Origin: Bactericera cockerelli
Lineage: Eukaryota; Arthropoda; Insecta; Hemiptera; Triozidae
Length of the DNA: 64,000 bases
NCBI GenBank assembly: GCA_024516035.1
Contig: CM044964.1
Location: forward strand, 998,410-1,062,409
Direction of reading: 5' to 3'
Each line of letters begins with the position of its first letter. Position 1 is the stretch's first letter. The position numbers and the translations under genes are program-made. The notes below the pieces were generated by a model. It made no database searches and was not told the DNA's origin. It was given only the letters and a program-made list of their open reading frames with translations. Of the stretch, positions 1 to 12,010 are shown piece by piece.

Positions 1-74
1 CTTGAAGATGGGAGACAGCCAAACTGCCCCAATCCCGAGGTCCGACAGGTAGTCCGGCAGCTTGTCTATCATCC
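1..74 (-). CDS. alpha-glucosidase (maltase), coding exon 2, cut by window edge
   Basis: The minus strand encodes GMIDKLPDYLSDLGIGAVWL and then SPIFK, the conserved start of the GH13 (subfamily 17) TIM barrel in insect maltases, which hydrolyse alpha-1,4-linked glucose from sucrose and malto-oligosaccharides. A polypyrimidine-poor but usable acceptor (CTGCAG) precedes the first base at 74. The exon opens with the last two bases of a glycine codon, matching the phase of the exon ending at 3395, so the two join as DLKG-MIDK. The rest of the gene, including the catalytic Asp and Glu, lies off the left edge. Confidence 0.85.
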
Positions 75-117
75 CTGCAGAGTACAACAAAAAGTATTGT
101 TTGTTGTAAGTGTCATA

Positions 118-330
118 ATAATAATAATAATAACACTTTTTAATGGAAGGTAATCACCAGGCGAGGTTAATGCTAGAAGCATTTTCTACCACCTAACCCT
201 CAGAGATTTATTATGTGGTCACAAACTAAAATGAATGGGGAAAAATTCATGCACTGGTTGGGATTTGAACCGACGGATCCCCACGCTACCTGGATTACCA
301 GACTAGAGCGTTAACCACTTGACTCCCAGT
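118..330 (-). repeat. tRNA-derived SINE, family C
   Basis: Reverse strand has a tRNA-like head: an A-box-like AGTGGTTAACGC segment, an anticodon-arm-like region and a B box close to GGTTCAAATCC. A body with TGTGGTCACAAACT-type sequence and an (AAT)n tail follow. Relatives occur at 4786, 17962, 44105, 49540 and 58688. It lies in the maltase intron. Confidence 0.8.
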
Positions 331-589
331 GTCGTAGGACAAATTAGGACCGAATTATAAATTGGAATTAGAAAAAAATAAGATAACGAGCTAGTTATTT
401 GTGTAATTATGTTACAATTTTTAGTGGATATAGCATCGAAATTACGAGAACTAATGCTGATGCATCATATCTATCTCCAGCCAACATTCATTTTACAATA
501 TCAATCTTGAAATCCCGCTATAAAACTACCCCAATTGTAGGCCGCGACATTCAAAGTACAGAGCCAAAAAATTCCGATCCCTCTGGGAT
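331..589. other. maltase intron, unassigned AT-rich sequence
   Basis: No coding, RNA or repeat structure recognised; the open frame here is broken by the tRNA-like head that follows and has no recognisable protein. Confidence 0.4.
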
Positions 590-650
590 TCGAACCCGGG
601 TCACCTGGATTGCAAGCCGAGATGCTACCGCTAGGCCATAGTAGCTGCTT
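590..650 (-). repeat. tRNA-like SINE head (family G relative)
   Basis: Reverse strand reads as a tRNA-like segment with A box (GCCTAGCGGTAGCA) and B box (GGGTTCGAATCCC). The acceptor stem does not pair, so this is a SINE head and not a tRNA gene. Confidence 0.55.
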
Positions 651-879
651 ATAAAGTAGAATTAAATTTAAATTGAGCCAGACGCTCCCTCAATTTGGAG
701 ATTCAACCAATCACAGAGCACTATGTAAATAGCCCGCCTTTGTAGCACGTCTTTGTACTCTGGCTTTGTAGTAGATTTACAAAGTTACAAACCATTTGCT
801 AGGCTTCAGAGTTTGGTCTAGCATTGGTGTTCTGATATTTTTCGCAACTTCTCAAAAAAATCTGTTTCCTTTTAATTGA

Positions 880-1075
880 TCCCGGCCTCTTTCAGGTTGG
901 GTGATGTTAATTTGAGTAGCTGGTTTGTGAGTTTCCAGCGAATGGAGACTTTGACCATGCAGTTGAAAAGCACGTCAAACCCAACATTGTTGGTTATTCC
1001 TACCCAACCGAGGCTAGGTAAAGTTAAAGAGGATGGTGCGATTCCGAGTAAGTGGAGGGTTAATCATTGGACATA
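880..1075 (+). repeat. SINE family B (5S-type) body/tail fragment
   Basis: Carries the shared SINE body (CCCGGCCTC, GGTTGGGTGATGTTAA, GAGTTTCCAGCGAATGGA) and the tail with GACCATGCAGTTGAAA, as in the full-length copies at 4376 and 56388. The head is missing. The rest of 651-1477 holds nothing I could assign. Confidence 0.65.
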
Positions 1076-1477
1076 GAAGGCGGAAGGAGATTGAGCGTCC
1101 ATTAAGTCCTTCCTCAACCATGAGATGAGTAACTGTTTATTTCTCTCGAACACAGAATTAATATTATTTATTATTTTTATCCCTGTCATGTCCCAAGCAA
1201 AAATAAAAATACACGGTAATACCGATAATAAAGCAAATAATTATAACTTAAAAATCTCATTACTGTCATGTCCGGGAGTGTAGCTAATTGACTTCGAACT
1301 GTTTGAATAGTGAATCACTCTCTGACGGCACTCAACCTAATAGTTTATTATCTCGCGAAATTTTTCTCACTCGATCAGGGCAGTACTCGCAAAAGAGGGG
1401 CACTCTTTCAATTTTACTGTTCAAGAGAGATTCAAAGGTTCTTTTTTTTCAACGTTTCTTTCAACTAGTTCAAATTT

Positions 1478-1575
1478 GAATGGTTACCAATCCAAGTCCA
1501 AGCCGCCCTGGAAGTTGCTTAACTTCAGTAACTCAATGAGAACTGGTGTATACAACTTGTTCAGACATTCAACTA
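1478..1575 (-). repeat. 5S-rRNA-like SINE head fragment
   Basis: The reverse complement matches the 5S-derived head of family B (GAAGTTAAGCAACTTCCAG with a TTGGTAACCATTC segment). Diverged, with no body attached. Confidence 0.5.
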
Positions 1576-1679
1576 CTTGTCTACACATGTCGAAGTAAAG
1601 GAGCTATTCCCCCGGGCGCTTTTCATAGCTGCGTCTGAGAAGCCAACCTTAGAACACTTCTTCAGTGACGTATTTTCTG

Positions 1680-1815
1680 ACCCGGTAGCTCAGTGGTTAA
1701 GGCGGCGCGGCGCGGCGGTCTGGTAATCCAGAGGTTGTGGGTTCAAAACTCAGCCGGGAAATGATAATTATGTTATCCTCCGATTTGGGATTTTTACCAC
1801 ATAAAAATAATAATA
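1680..1815 (+). repeat. tRNA-derived SINE, family D, head with truncated body
   Basis: Head has GGTAGCTCAGTGGTTAAGGC and a B-box-like GGTTCAAAACTC, then AGCCGGGA and TTTGGGATTTTTACCACATA as in the copies at 7745 and 53975. A GGCGCGGCGCGGCG stutter interrupts the anticodon arm. Confidence 0.7.
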
Positions 1816-1924
1816 ATTCCGTGTCCGTGAGATAGGTATTGATACTTAAATCACGGTGGTGAGAGGATTATATATGGACGCCCAGATCCAATGTCTAGGC
1901 TCCTTTCATGTCCATTGATTCTAT

Positions 1925-2163
1925 TTGGTTTTAACGTCCTGACTTGAGTTAGACAGGACGGGGGTTTTACCCTCCATTCGCTGGGAATCGTACCAGCTAC
2001 CCACATTAACCTCACCCAGCCTGGGTAGGGCCGGAATCGCCAGCCTCACATGTTCGGAGAGAACAGAATTTTCTGTGCGAAAAGTCTGTTCCAACCGGGA
2101 TTCGAACTCAGGATCTCTGGACTACGGGCAGTAGTCACAACCGTTACGCCACGGAGGCTGGCT
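1925..2163 (-). repeat. tRNA-headed SINE, family A, near full length
   Basis: Read on the minus strand: head GCCTCCGTGGCGTAACGGTT, B box GAGTTCGAATCCC, a spacer with TCTGTTCTCTCC, then the body CCCAGGCTGGGTGAGGTTAA and GGGTAGCTGGTACGATTCCC, ending in AACGTC-type tail sequence. The body from CCAGGCTGGG onward is the one carried by the 5S-headed family B. Confidence 0.85.
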
Positions 2164-2260
2164 AATAATACGTCTTGGGCTTACTGCTAGAATAATGAGA
2201 CTCGATAGTCTTAATCGGGCGGTAAAAAAAAATAAGGTGATATATAATAATAATAATGTG
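2164..2260 (+). repeat. SINE family D tail fragment
   Basis: TACGTCTTGGGCTTACTGCT, then a GACTC-TAGTC-AATCGGGCGGT block and a (TAA)n tail, as at 54115-54178. The head is replaced by the adjoining family A copy. Confidence 0.6.
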
Positions 2261-3599
<1,339 letters not shown>

Positions 3600-3699
3600 T
3601 TACTAGCGTCTAATCTCTTGGTCAATAATTAGGTTAAGCACAACCGACAAGTTTAAGGCCTTGTTAAAGTGCTTTATCAACAAATAATAATAATAATAA

Positions 3700-3785
3700 T
3701 AATAATCAGGTCGCCAGATCAGATTATAATAATCTGGCGACCTAATGCTCGGCCGTTCGCCAGATCTAATCAGGTCCAGTGACCA
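3700..3785. repeat. short hairpin AGGTCGCCAGAT / ATCTGGCGACCT
   Basis: Twelve-base inverted repeats at about 3709 and 3742, with a further partial copy (CGCCAGATCTAATCAGGTC) just downstream. Probably the end of an unidentified inverted-repeat element. Confidence 0.45.
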
Positions 3786-3805
3786 TAATATGAACTAGCG
3801 ATGAA

Positions 3806-3925
3806 ATCAATGCGATAGCTTCGATGGCACGTTGAATACATCAATTATTCTCGTCAGATCACTGAAGATAAGCACCGTCTAGTCAGGTGAGGATTGAATT
3901 GGTTACCATAAAAATACTTGGAACT
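3806..3925 (+). repeat. diverged 5S-rRNA-like SINE head
   Basis: CGATGGCACGTTGAATACATC followed by a CACTGAAGATAAGCA segment aligns with the 5S-like head of the copy at 4376. No body is attached. Confidence 0.5.
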
Positions 3926-4064
3926 CAAAACACTGTTCTCCAGGTTACCGAATCCGTCACCTTATCGATCTACCTCGATTAGAAGTCGTTTTATTAAAAT
4001 ACTCGTATGTACTGATAAAAATATCTTCAGTGATTGAATGTAAGTACCTAGTTATCATAGGTAT

Positions 4065-4205
4065 TTATTTAATCACTTTCGTGATAACACAACTACTCAA
4101 ACTCGCTTTACCAAATCTTCGATGAACCCGGGACTTGAACCACCGACCTCTAGGTTACAAGTTCGCCGCCTTATCGATCAAGCTACTGAGGTCGGTGACT
4201 GAATG
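4065..4205 (-). repeat. tRNA-derived SINE, family E
   Basis: On the minus strand: CAGTAGCTTGATCGATAAGG, an anticodon-arm-like TTGTAACCTAGAGGTC, a B box near GGTTCAAGTCCC, then AGATTTGGTAAAGCGAGTTT. Relatives at 10065, 45600, 51030 and 63105. Confidence 0.75.
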
Positions 4206-4261
4206 TAAGTATTTAGGAGGTTTGTTTTAATTCAACGCTTAGTCGATAGTTTTTGTAACTT

Positions 4262-4745
4262 CCTATAATATTTATATTGGCATTATTATTATTATTTATT
4301 GAACACTTTATTAGATAAGAAGACATAAGTAAAATACATAATTATAATTATAACAATGAAAAAACAGAAACAATAGCCAGCGTCGATGGCATGTTGAATA
4401 CACCGGTTCCCTTCAGAACACCGAAGTTAAGCGACATCCAGCGAGGTTAAGACTTGGATGGGTGACCATTCAAATTCTAATTCTCGTGACGCTGGCTTTT
4501 CCCGGCCCCACTCAGGCTGGGTGAGGTCAATGTGAGTAGCAGGTTTGTGAGTTTCCTGCGAATGGAGGGTAAAACCCCCGTCGTGATATGACCATGGCAG
4601 TTGAAAGCGACGTTAAACCCCACTTAAAAAAAAAAAAACAGAAACAATATATACCTACAATAAAAAGGAAAAATAATAGAAAAATATATTATATTTAACT
4701 AAAGGGCGGGGTTATTGTCTATGGTAATCTCTTCCACTCAACCCT
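4262..4745 (-). repeat. LINE 3-prime end (family L1x), split by a 5S SINE
   Basis: Minus-strand sequence runs from GGGTTGAGTGGAAGAGATTA, through CCGCCCTTTAGTTAAA-like sequence, to an AT-rich end with CTAATAAAGTGTTCAATAA and an (AAT)n tail. This is the same 3-prime terminus seen at 8490, 12010, 37380, 40795, 46615, 48280 and 59933. The SINE at 4376-4628 interrupts it. The clade is unassigned; the layout resembles RTE/CR1-type LINE tails. Confidence 0.65.
4376..4628 (+). mobile_element. 5S rRNA-derived SINE (SINE3-like), family B, full length
   Basis: Head matches 5S rRNA across its internal promoter: GCCAGCGTCGATGGCATGTT, a CACCGAAGTTAAGCGACATC segment, then GACTTGGATGGGTGACCATT. The body has CACTCAGGCTGGGTGAGGTC and CTGCGAATGGAGGGTAAAAC, then an A-rich tail. 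It is flanked by direct repeats of AAACAGAAACAATA, a retroposition target-site duplication inside a LINE tail. It should be transcribed by Pol III via TFIIIA-type internal control sequences. Confidence 0.88.
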
Positions 4746-4785
4746 TTAATTAATCTAAAAGGCATTAATCATGTTTTTAATAATA

Positions 4786-4992
4786 TCTAACTAATAACAC
4801 TATTTTGTGGAAGGTAACCACCAGGCAAGGTGAATGCTCAAAGCTTTTTCAAGACTCTGAGTCTTATTATTATGTGGTCACAAACTCAAACTAATGAGGA
4901 AAAATTCATGCACTGGCTGGTATTCGAACCAACAGATCCCTACGCTACCTGGATTACTAGACTAGCGCGTTAAACACTTGACTACCAGTGCA
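4786..4992 (-). repeat. tRNA-derived SINE, family C
   Basis: Same organisation as the copy at 118: tRNA-like head at the right end with B-box-like sequence TTCGAATACC, TGTGGTCACAAACTC body, and an AACCACCAGGC tail at the left with (AAT)n. Confidence 0.78.
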
Positions 4993-5149
4993 CTGATAAA
5001 TACAGCTACATAATCAGTGGTTAATCACCCTGATAAAGGCCCACGAAAGTTTTTCTGGTGGTCAAGCTAAAAGTTTTTGTGAGAACGATATAGGTAATAT
5101 GAAAAATTAATAATAATAATTTTCAATAAAAAATAAAATAAATAATAAA

Positions 5150-5565
5150 AGCCGACCTCCGTCTCAGTGGTTAAGAGCATTGGTTGCTGACACGGAGGTT
5201 GCAGGTTCGAATCCCGGCCGGAGCGGAATATTCTGACCGAGTTTTTCGTTTCTGGAATAGCGTGGGTGTACAGTAATGCAAAAGCGGTTCCGGGGCAGAA
5301 CTACTTTCAAACATAATAATAGTAAATCTAATGAGGGAAAGGCATAAATATGTAGCTATTTAGTCCGGAACTTTAATTACTCATGGATTTTCCCGGGGCC
5401 CACTCATTCCTCGTGAGGAAAAATGAGTAGTTATTTGTATGAGTAACGACCAGTGGCCGCAATAAAAAGAGTAAAAAGAAATTAATGTATTAATAGAACT
5501 TGAAAAGTGAAGGAGTCTCCTAGTAATGCTGCGCTAACCACAAAAATTGTGAAGAGGCCTTATGC
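5150..5565 (+). repeat. tRNA-derived SINE, family G, long copy
   Basis: Head has CTCAGTGGTTAAGAGCATTG and B box GGTTCGAATCCC, then a middle segment with CTCATTCCTCGTGAGGAAAA, and a distal part with GTAATGCTGCGC and AAAAATTGTGAAGAGGCCTT. The same three blocks in the same order occur at 36648-36925. Confidence 0.7.
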
Positions 5566-6184
5566 TTCACCGCAGATAAAATAATCATAAAAACAATTAC
5601 TCACAGGTTTTTCTTCTTCTTTTTTTTTAATTTTGAGTCTTGCTCTTCAAACGGAACGTTACAAGTAATTTACCAAATAAAATAAACTGATAATAAATAA
5701 AACACTATTTACTGATTATTTTCAAATTAAGATCAATCAAATCAAAAGCGATTTTTTTTAGACTCGTAAATAAATATTTTGTGTAAAAACAATTTGATTA
5801 AAAAAAAAAAAAAAATCGTTTCAAAAAATTTAGTCCGATCTTGATTAGAGTAGGTTACAAAATCTGTGATGAATCCCATTTGTCAGACTTAATATTATTT
5901 CGCGTGACCTAGGCATAATATTAACACAGGAAACTCAGGTGTGGCTGTAGGTTTGGCCAAGATCTTGAATGTGAACTAATCACGCGTTTCTTAACCGAGT
6001 AGGCGACTGTCTGTTCCATCTCAGTACTACCACTCATATGCAGTAGCTTCACCAATATAAAGGTGAACTTTCACAATTTGGCCGTTAAAGATATGGACAT
6101 ACATTCAACCAGTTTGACATCCAATTTGTAAAATGTTGTACATTAATAATCCAAAAGAACTAAGGGCAAAGTGCCAGAGCTTCT
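5566..6184. other. unassigned AT-rich sequence
   Basis: Long A and T runs; nothing recognised on either strand. Confidence 0.35.
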
Positions 6185-6300
6185 ATTCAAAACTTTTGAC
6201 AACTGCATCAATCATATTAATTAGTGCTGCACTACCCATAAAATTTGTGAAGAGAACTTGTGCTTCATCACAAAGAAATCATACTTCACCTATTTTATTT
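6185..6300 (+). repeat. distal fragment of SINE family G
   Basis: TTAGTGCTGCACTACCCATA and a TTGTGAAGAGAACTTGTGCT segment match the distal block at 5520 and 36870. No head is present. Confidence 0.5.
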
Positions 6301-6357
6301 TGCTCTATTTCGACCGATTGCAATAATAATAAGAAAATCGTCTTATTAATACTGCCC

Positions 6358-6530
6358 GAATAGGACTATTAAGTCCCAATATTCCAGCAGTAAGTCCAAG
6401 ACATTATTATGTAGTAAAAATCCCAAATGGGAGGAAAAGTTGTCATGTCCCAGCTGGATTTCGAACCCGCCACCTCTGGAACCTCTGGATTCACAAAGTG
6501 CCGCCTTTACCACTGAGCTATTAGATGAGA
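6358..6530 (-). repeat. tRNA-derived SINE, family D
   Basis: Minus strand: TAGCTCAGTGGTAAAGGCGG head, B-box-like GGTTCGAAATCC, TTTGGGATTTTTACTACATA body, then ATTGGGACTTAATAGTCC and a CGGGCAGTA end. Confidence 0.78.
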
Positions 6531-7744
6531 GAGTCTTAGTAAGTTTTACAGTTCACAGAACTATACTATAGTATAAGTTATACAGCAGGCGTGGCCGGTA
6601 GGAAAATGTTTTGGGGGTGGTGCTCCATAAACCAGACTAATAGGATTCATAGAGTCGATCTTTCATAAATACATTATCATCATAATAATATAATTATATA
6701 TTATTATTGAAATTTATGATGATTTTCATTGTGTACGCGCTAGCGCTAGGGACTTGAAAAAATCCTCTCATATATTCTCTTTTGTCTGAGGCGTGCTGAT
6801 GTAGCTCCTTAGCACCGACCTTATACATATACATAATAATATGGTTATTATATTAATAAATATGCACACTTACTATTACTTAATATGAAGTCAATTATCT
6901 TATCAATGTAATTAATAGATAACACATTGTTAAATGAATGAACAGAAATAAAAAAGAGGTAAGAAGCAGATGAAAGGTATACCCACACTGCATAAACGTA
7001 GGTTCCTAAAGTTTAGAGGGGAAAGTTGTTGTTGGAATATGGAATACACAGTTACACATACGTTGTTGTTGTTGTTGTTGTATTGAAATGTTGGTAAACC
7101 CGAAGTTTGACCTCTTCGGACGTAAACAACAATATTAGCGTGTGTATCAGTGGCTCAGGGGTCAAGGACTGGTAAACCTTGGGCTTATACTTGATGAGTT
7201 ATTTTTATTAACAAAATACATTTTATTTTATTTTGAACTGCTCTAAACAAAAAGTTGCCAACTGACACAGTATACAATTCAAACATTCTTGTCATTAGTT
7301 ATTTAAACATTTCAGGGTAGAATGATCATTTTTGAAGATGAAATTATTGGGGACAGCTCTTATGAGTACATATTTATGGCGATGTATAATGTTGAGTGTA
7401 TCTCTGAGAATTTTTATGCATAATTCTAGGATCTGCATGTAAAGTATTTCCGTTTCATGAAACTTCATTAAATTAATAAAAAAAAATTGCTCTAATTTTT
7501 TTACACTTAAGTACAACAAATTAAGAATAAATAAAATATTTTTATAAATTTAATTAATTTTCTTGTGTCTTTCGGTTTTATCTAATTCATTCAAATAAAT
7601 AATAAGCACAAGTAAAAATGGAAGAAAATGTCTGTCTGTTCACATGACAAATGACTTTAAAAATCAATTCGTAAAGTTTCTTTATAGGACAGAATTTGAA
7701 TCTTGAAATGTGAACTCGTCAAGTATGAAGTGTTAAGTGCTTTA
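6531..7744. other. unassigned AT-rich intergenic sequence
   Basis: Contains a (GTT)n microsatellite at about 7063-7081. No convincing gene, RNA or repeat otherwise. Confidence 0.35.
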
Positions 7745-7925
7745 TGTAATAGGCCTAGAGGACGCGGGTTTGAAACCCAGCCGGGACATGCCTAGTTATC
7801 CTCCCGCATTTGGGATTTTGACCACATAGGTGTCATAGGTAATAATACGTCCTGGGATTACTGTTGGAAAAATGGGACTCATTAGTTCCAATCGGGCAGT
7901 ATAAACTAGGCGATATTATTATATT
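7745..7925 (+). repeat. tRNA-derived SINE, family D
   Basis: B-box region GGGTTTGAAACCCAGCCGGG, CCGCATTTGGGATTTTGACC body, ATACGTCCTGGGATTACTGT and AATCGGGCAGTATAA tail. The A-box part of the head is degraded. Confidence 0.72.
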
Positions 7926-7959
7926 AATATAATTTCTTGTTATAATAGGTAAAACAACA

Positions 7960-8135
7960 GCAAACTCCTGAGTTCGATCCCCCGTCTGAGCAGAATTTCC
8001 GAACAAAAAGTTTTGTTCCCTCCAAAGTAAAGAAGATGAGAGGAGGTAACTGGACTAGCTGCTACGATTCACATTTTCTAACGATTGAAGGGTTTAACCT
8101 CCGACTCAAACAATCCTAATCAGGACGTTAAAAGA
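7960..8135 (+). repeat. diverged SINE family A
   Basis: CTGAGTTCGATCCCC B-box region, then GAGCAGAATTTCCGAAC, TTTTGTTCCCTCCAAA and a body remnant with GGACTAGCTGCTACGATTC. Much more diverged than the copy at 1925. Confidence 0.5.
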
Positions 8136-8489
8136 AAACAGAATCGTTGGACAAGAAAGGATCCTAGACATTGGATCTGGGATTCTGGACGTCCATAGAA
8201 TCTTTTCACCACCATGAAAAACTGGTATGAGAATACCTAAGGCATTAACTTCGCCCCCCCCCCCCCCATTACAAAATAATTGTAAATATAAATTAATGTT
8301 GTTCTATATTTTTTAGTACCTACAAACCTACATATTTTTAAGTTTTTTTTTAATTTATTGTTGATTATTTTGTATGAAAAATAAATTGTAAGTAAATAAA
8401 TCAATCACGGTTTAGCCATCTCACGGACACGGAATTATTATTATAATAAATTAATAAATAAACTGTACATTACAACACACAGGACATAG
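8136..8489. other. unassigned, with poly-C tract
   Basis: A C14 run at about 8254-8267 sits in otherwise AT-rich sequence. Nothing else recognised. Confidence 0.35.
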
Positions 8490-8712
8490 AAGGAGCCCAG
8501 AACATAGCTTCTGGGCATCCAGATCCAGAAGTATGCAGAAGCAAATACCCCGCCCTTTAGATAGGACATATTATTATGTTATATATTTTTCTATTCTTTT
8601 TTCTTTTATTGTATATTTATTGTTAACATTTTTTATTTTTGTGATAGTAATTATTTGTACTGTACATACTCGTATGTCTTTTTATAACTAATAAAGTGTT
8701 TAATAATAATCA
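8490..8712 (+). repeat. LINE 3-prime end (family L1x)
   Basis: CCCCGCCCTTTAGATAGGAC, then an AT-rich stretch ending in ACTAATAAAGTGTTTAATAA with an (ATA)n tail, matching the family at 4262. Confidence 0.6.
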
Positions 8713-9884
8713 TAATACCCTTATCAATTCTCCCACCAGCATGACAACCATCATGGACACAGCAAGTAAGAAACAGAAACTTGGCGTTTTCTTTTCTTCA
8801 TGTACACGAAAAAAATTCTTTGGTGTCTAATTTGCCAATATTTCTCATGGGATGTGTCTCTTATGTATATTGTATACAGTATACATAGGTATTACCTATA
8901 TAGTATATAATGTGTCATACATAAATAATAGTGCTAGTTTACTATGTAGTGTACCTATGAGGCAAAAATTGGAATGTTGCGTAGATAGCCTGGTGTACAC
9001 TGTACGTATAGTACATCATTGAGGTGTCAGTTAACACTTTGAGCCCATGAATATCATGTACCTATGACTCCCGGCTGACATTTCATTAAGGACATGACTA
9101 CCATATATGACCCTCACCCGAAATTTGACTGTGGACATGCTGAGTACTCTATACGGTATTCACGACCTTCCTTACTTTGAAGACATGAGCACTCCCTATG
9201 ATATTTGTCTTATTTATTTATTTACACTTTATTAATAGAACATATTATATACAACACAAATAATTACAAATTAAAATACAATATAATAGAAGAAAAAAAT
9301 AAAGAAAAAATAAATAAATGTCTACATAATATGTGTCCTAACATAATATGTGTTCTCATAGGGAATAGGTTCTAGTGGTCCTTAGGAACAATGTATGAGT
9401 GTTGGGTTCTGAAATTTGTAGTCCCTCGTGCTCACTCGCTGATTCCTGCTCTGGGACTCAAAGTGTTAAGAAGTAGAAAATGAATGGGCTGACTGACTCA
9501 TGTACCATGCACTATACCTAGTCAATATTAGGAATGAACTAGCTCAAGCCATTTCGCAAGGCAGGATATAATATCGCAAAGATTTTCAGTTACAAAATTT
9601 AGTTATTACCTGAAAATAAACTGGTGTGACACTACACGACTTTCCTTATCACTGGAAAATAATTCCCCCACTGATGACTCAACGGTATCAGCTTTCGAAA
9701 AATAAAAATCATATTCGTAATCAGCATCTCAAAATCATTGAATTTGATACGTTACAACCACCATCTAGTTGAATAATAAAAAAGTCCGGTCCACTCCAAA
9801 ATGCCGGTAAATTGCGGCTAATTCCAAGAGTAGGTAAATTTTAGACAAAACGAAAACAGATTTTGCTTCTCTAAGCAACGCTTC
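8713..9884. other. intergenic; one LINE-tail fragment
   Basis: A minus-oriented L1x tail fragment lies at about 9215-9330 (TACACTTTATTAATAGAACA). The remainder holds nothing I can assign. Confidence 0.4.
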
Positions 9885-10040
9885 TGCTTCTTCACCCACA
9901 TTAACATCACCCAGCCTCATGTACTTTGAGGGAACAGAATTTTTTTCGAAAAGTCTGCCCCAACCAGAAATCGAACTCAGGATCTCTGGTCTACGAGCAG
10001 TAGTAACAATAAATTGATACTCCACGGAGGCTCGCTCTGT
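9885..10040 (-). repeat. SINE family A, diverged copy
   Basis: Minus strand keeps GCCTCCGTGGAGTATCAAT as the head, a B-box-like GAGTTCGATTTC and a GGCTGGGTGATGTTAATGTG body end. It is truncated within the body. Confidence 0.65.
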
Positions 10041-10064
10041 TAAACCTAAATAAACAAAGAACAC

Positions 10065-10205
10065 CGATCTCAGTAGCTTGATCGATAAGGCGGCGGACTT
10101 GTAACCTGGAGATCGGTGGTTCAAGTTCCGGTTTCAGCGTAGATTTAGTAAAGCGAGTTTGAGTAGTTGTGATATGGCGAAAGTGATTAACACAAAAATG
10201 ATAAC
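10065..10205 (+). repeat. tRNA-derived SINE, family E
   Basis: CTCAGTAGCTTGATCGATAA head, GGTTCAAGTTCC B box, AGATTTAGTAAAGCGAGTTT and GAGTAGTTGTGATATG body. It overlaps the reverse-strand family A remnant head to head. Confidence 0.78.
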
Positions 10206-10800
10206 TTTTTTTTTAAATAAACAAAGAACATAATTACCTTGTGTTCGAGAGATTTTTTTATTATTTACTTGTTTGTTTACTTTCTGAACTCTCTATATAT
10301 CTCTTGGACGAATGAAGTCTGTGTAAATAGCTCTTTGGTCTCTAACCGCCAAATTTCAAATATTAATGTCTCCAAGAGAATATTTCTGATTTATTATTAA
10401 TGTTTTTGTGAAAATTAATTATTTATTAATTTAAGCTCTTACCTTTTAATTTTTCGCGAACTTCTTTCTTCTAAGTCAGGATGAGGATCTTCTTTACTAG
10501 TCACTTTAACACTAATGACTTTGGTTGTAGTACACTGCTATTTATCAACTTTTTAGCGTAAGCCAATTTTTTAAGGATCATATTTGAGCTCTTCCTCCCA
10601 ACCATATAAGCGATAATTTAACTATGTGAGTTGTGACATAATCCCTAATTCATAGAAAATCCATCGGAAGCGTAAATGACGGAATTAATTATGACACGTA
10701 TTAAGATCGAACCCATGACCTAAGGATCAATAGACTGAAGTTGTAACCACTATGCCATAATTATGCACTAATATCAGCACTTGAATGCATGATGTGCATG
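10206..10800. other. unassigned; tRNA-like remnant at right end
   Basis: Near 10700-10765 the minus strand has a weak tRNA-like head (ATTATGGCATAGTGGTTACA, GGGTTCGATCTT). Nothing else recognised. Confidence 0.35.
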
Positions 10801-10804
10801 ACCT

Positions 10805-10985
<181 letters not shown>

Positions 10986-11040
10986 TATATCTTATCAGTC
11001 TCGGGAATCATCGGAACACTTCGGTGACCTAGGCGAAGAT

Positions 11041-11599
11041 TAGAAAATCACCAGGTCAAAAAGTCAATTTTTGGGTACATTGATTTGCTGCACAAATTTT
11101 CCTGCATAGCCTACTACTACCATCCTTCTACTAGTAACCTGTAGCAGTGTCTTCCTCATATTTCTCCTTCACTGAAATGACTGTAGAACGCTGCTTCTAC
11201 TAGTAGCCTGTAGCAGTGTCTTCAACGGACTGTATGACCTGCATCAATGACATAGATGAAAAGGTAAACAAAAAGAAATAATACTATTGCGCATGCTGCT
11301 AAGTTCTGCTCCTAGCATGGAGGAACAAGTTATAGAGACGTCATAACGCATCTCTCATGGGTTATATATCTTTCCCATAGCAAACTATCCAATATGGCTA
11401 CCGTCATTATCTGCAAAAGCATGTAAAAAAATTGTTACTATTGTGATTTCCTCTTTGTTTCAACTAACCAAGATGGCCGATTTTACGGGACAGGTTTGAG
11501 GCATTAAAAGTTATTCCTCCATTACTTATTCCTCCATGGCTACTAGAGATGCAAAATATATATTATTTAGTTTAGAATTATAGAAATCAGATGACAACT
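11041..11599. other. unassigned; short direct repeat
   Basis: The phrase CTACTAGTAACCTGTAGCAG and its near copy CTACTAGTAGCCTGTAGCAG recur about 65 bp apart near 11130 and 11195. No other feature seen. Confidence 0.4.
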
Positions 11600-11700
11600 G
11601 TAACCAAAATTTTAATACAAATTTTTGGGTGGCGTGGCAAGCGAGTGCTTAACCACTGAGCTAATCGTGTATGGTTGTGTTTACACCGTCTACTTTCCAG
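11600..11700 (-). repeat. SINE family F head fragment
   Basis: Minus strand TTAGCTCAGTGGTTAAGCAC then TCGCTTGCCACGCC, as in the heads at 54430-54500 and 62640-62705. No body follows. Confidence 0.5.
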
Positions 11701-11824
11701 TAAGCAGACAACGATGTGTTGCTCAGGGAATTTTCCTCTTAGGAGGCAACTCGCTAATTTATTTCTCATTCCTCTGATCCTGATTATTAATATGTATGTG
11801 GTAGCACGAAAGTTCGTCGCAAGC

Positions 11825-12010
11825 CAGCCTCCTTGGCGTGACGGTTGAGACTATTCAGTATTCAGAGATCCAAAGTTCGATCGCCGGTTGGGGCAGACTT
11901 TCCAAAGGACATCTTGTTCCCTCCAAACAATTGAGGCTGGCATTTACGGCCCTACCCAGGCTGGGTGAGGTTAATGTGGGTAGCTGGAGGACGTTTCACC
12001 CTCCATAAAA
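11825..12010 (+). repeat. SINE family A
   Basis: GCCTCCTTGGCGTGACGGTT head, AGTTCGATCGCC B box, GGGGCAGACTTTCC, TGTTCCCTCCAAAC, then CCCAGGCTGGGTGAGGTTAA and GTGGGTAGCTGG. Truncated at the tail, where a LINE end adjoins. Confidence 0.78.

Noticed and set aside
4376..4628. Genuine 5S rRNA gene
   Set aside because: Similarity to 5S covers only the head; a SINE body, A-rich tail and target duplication follow.
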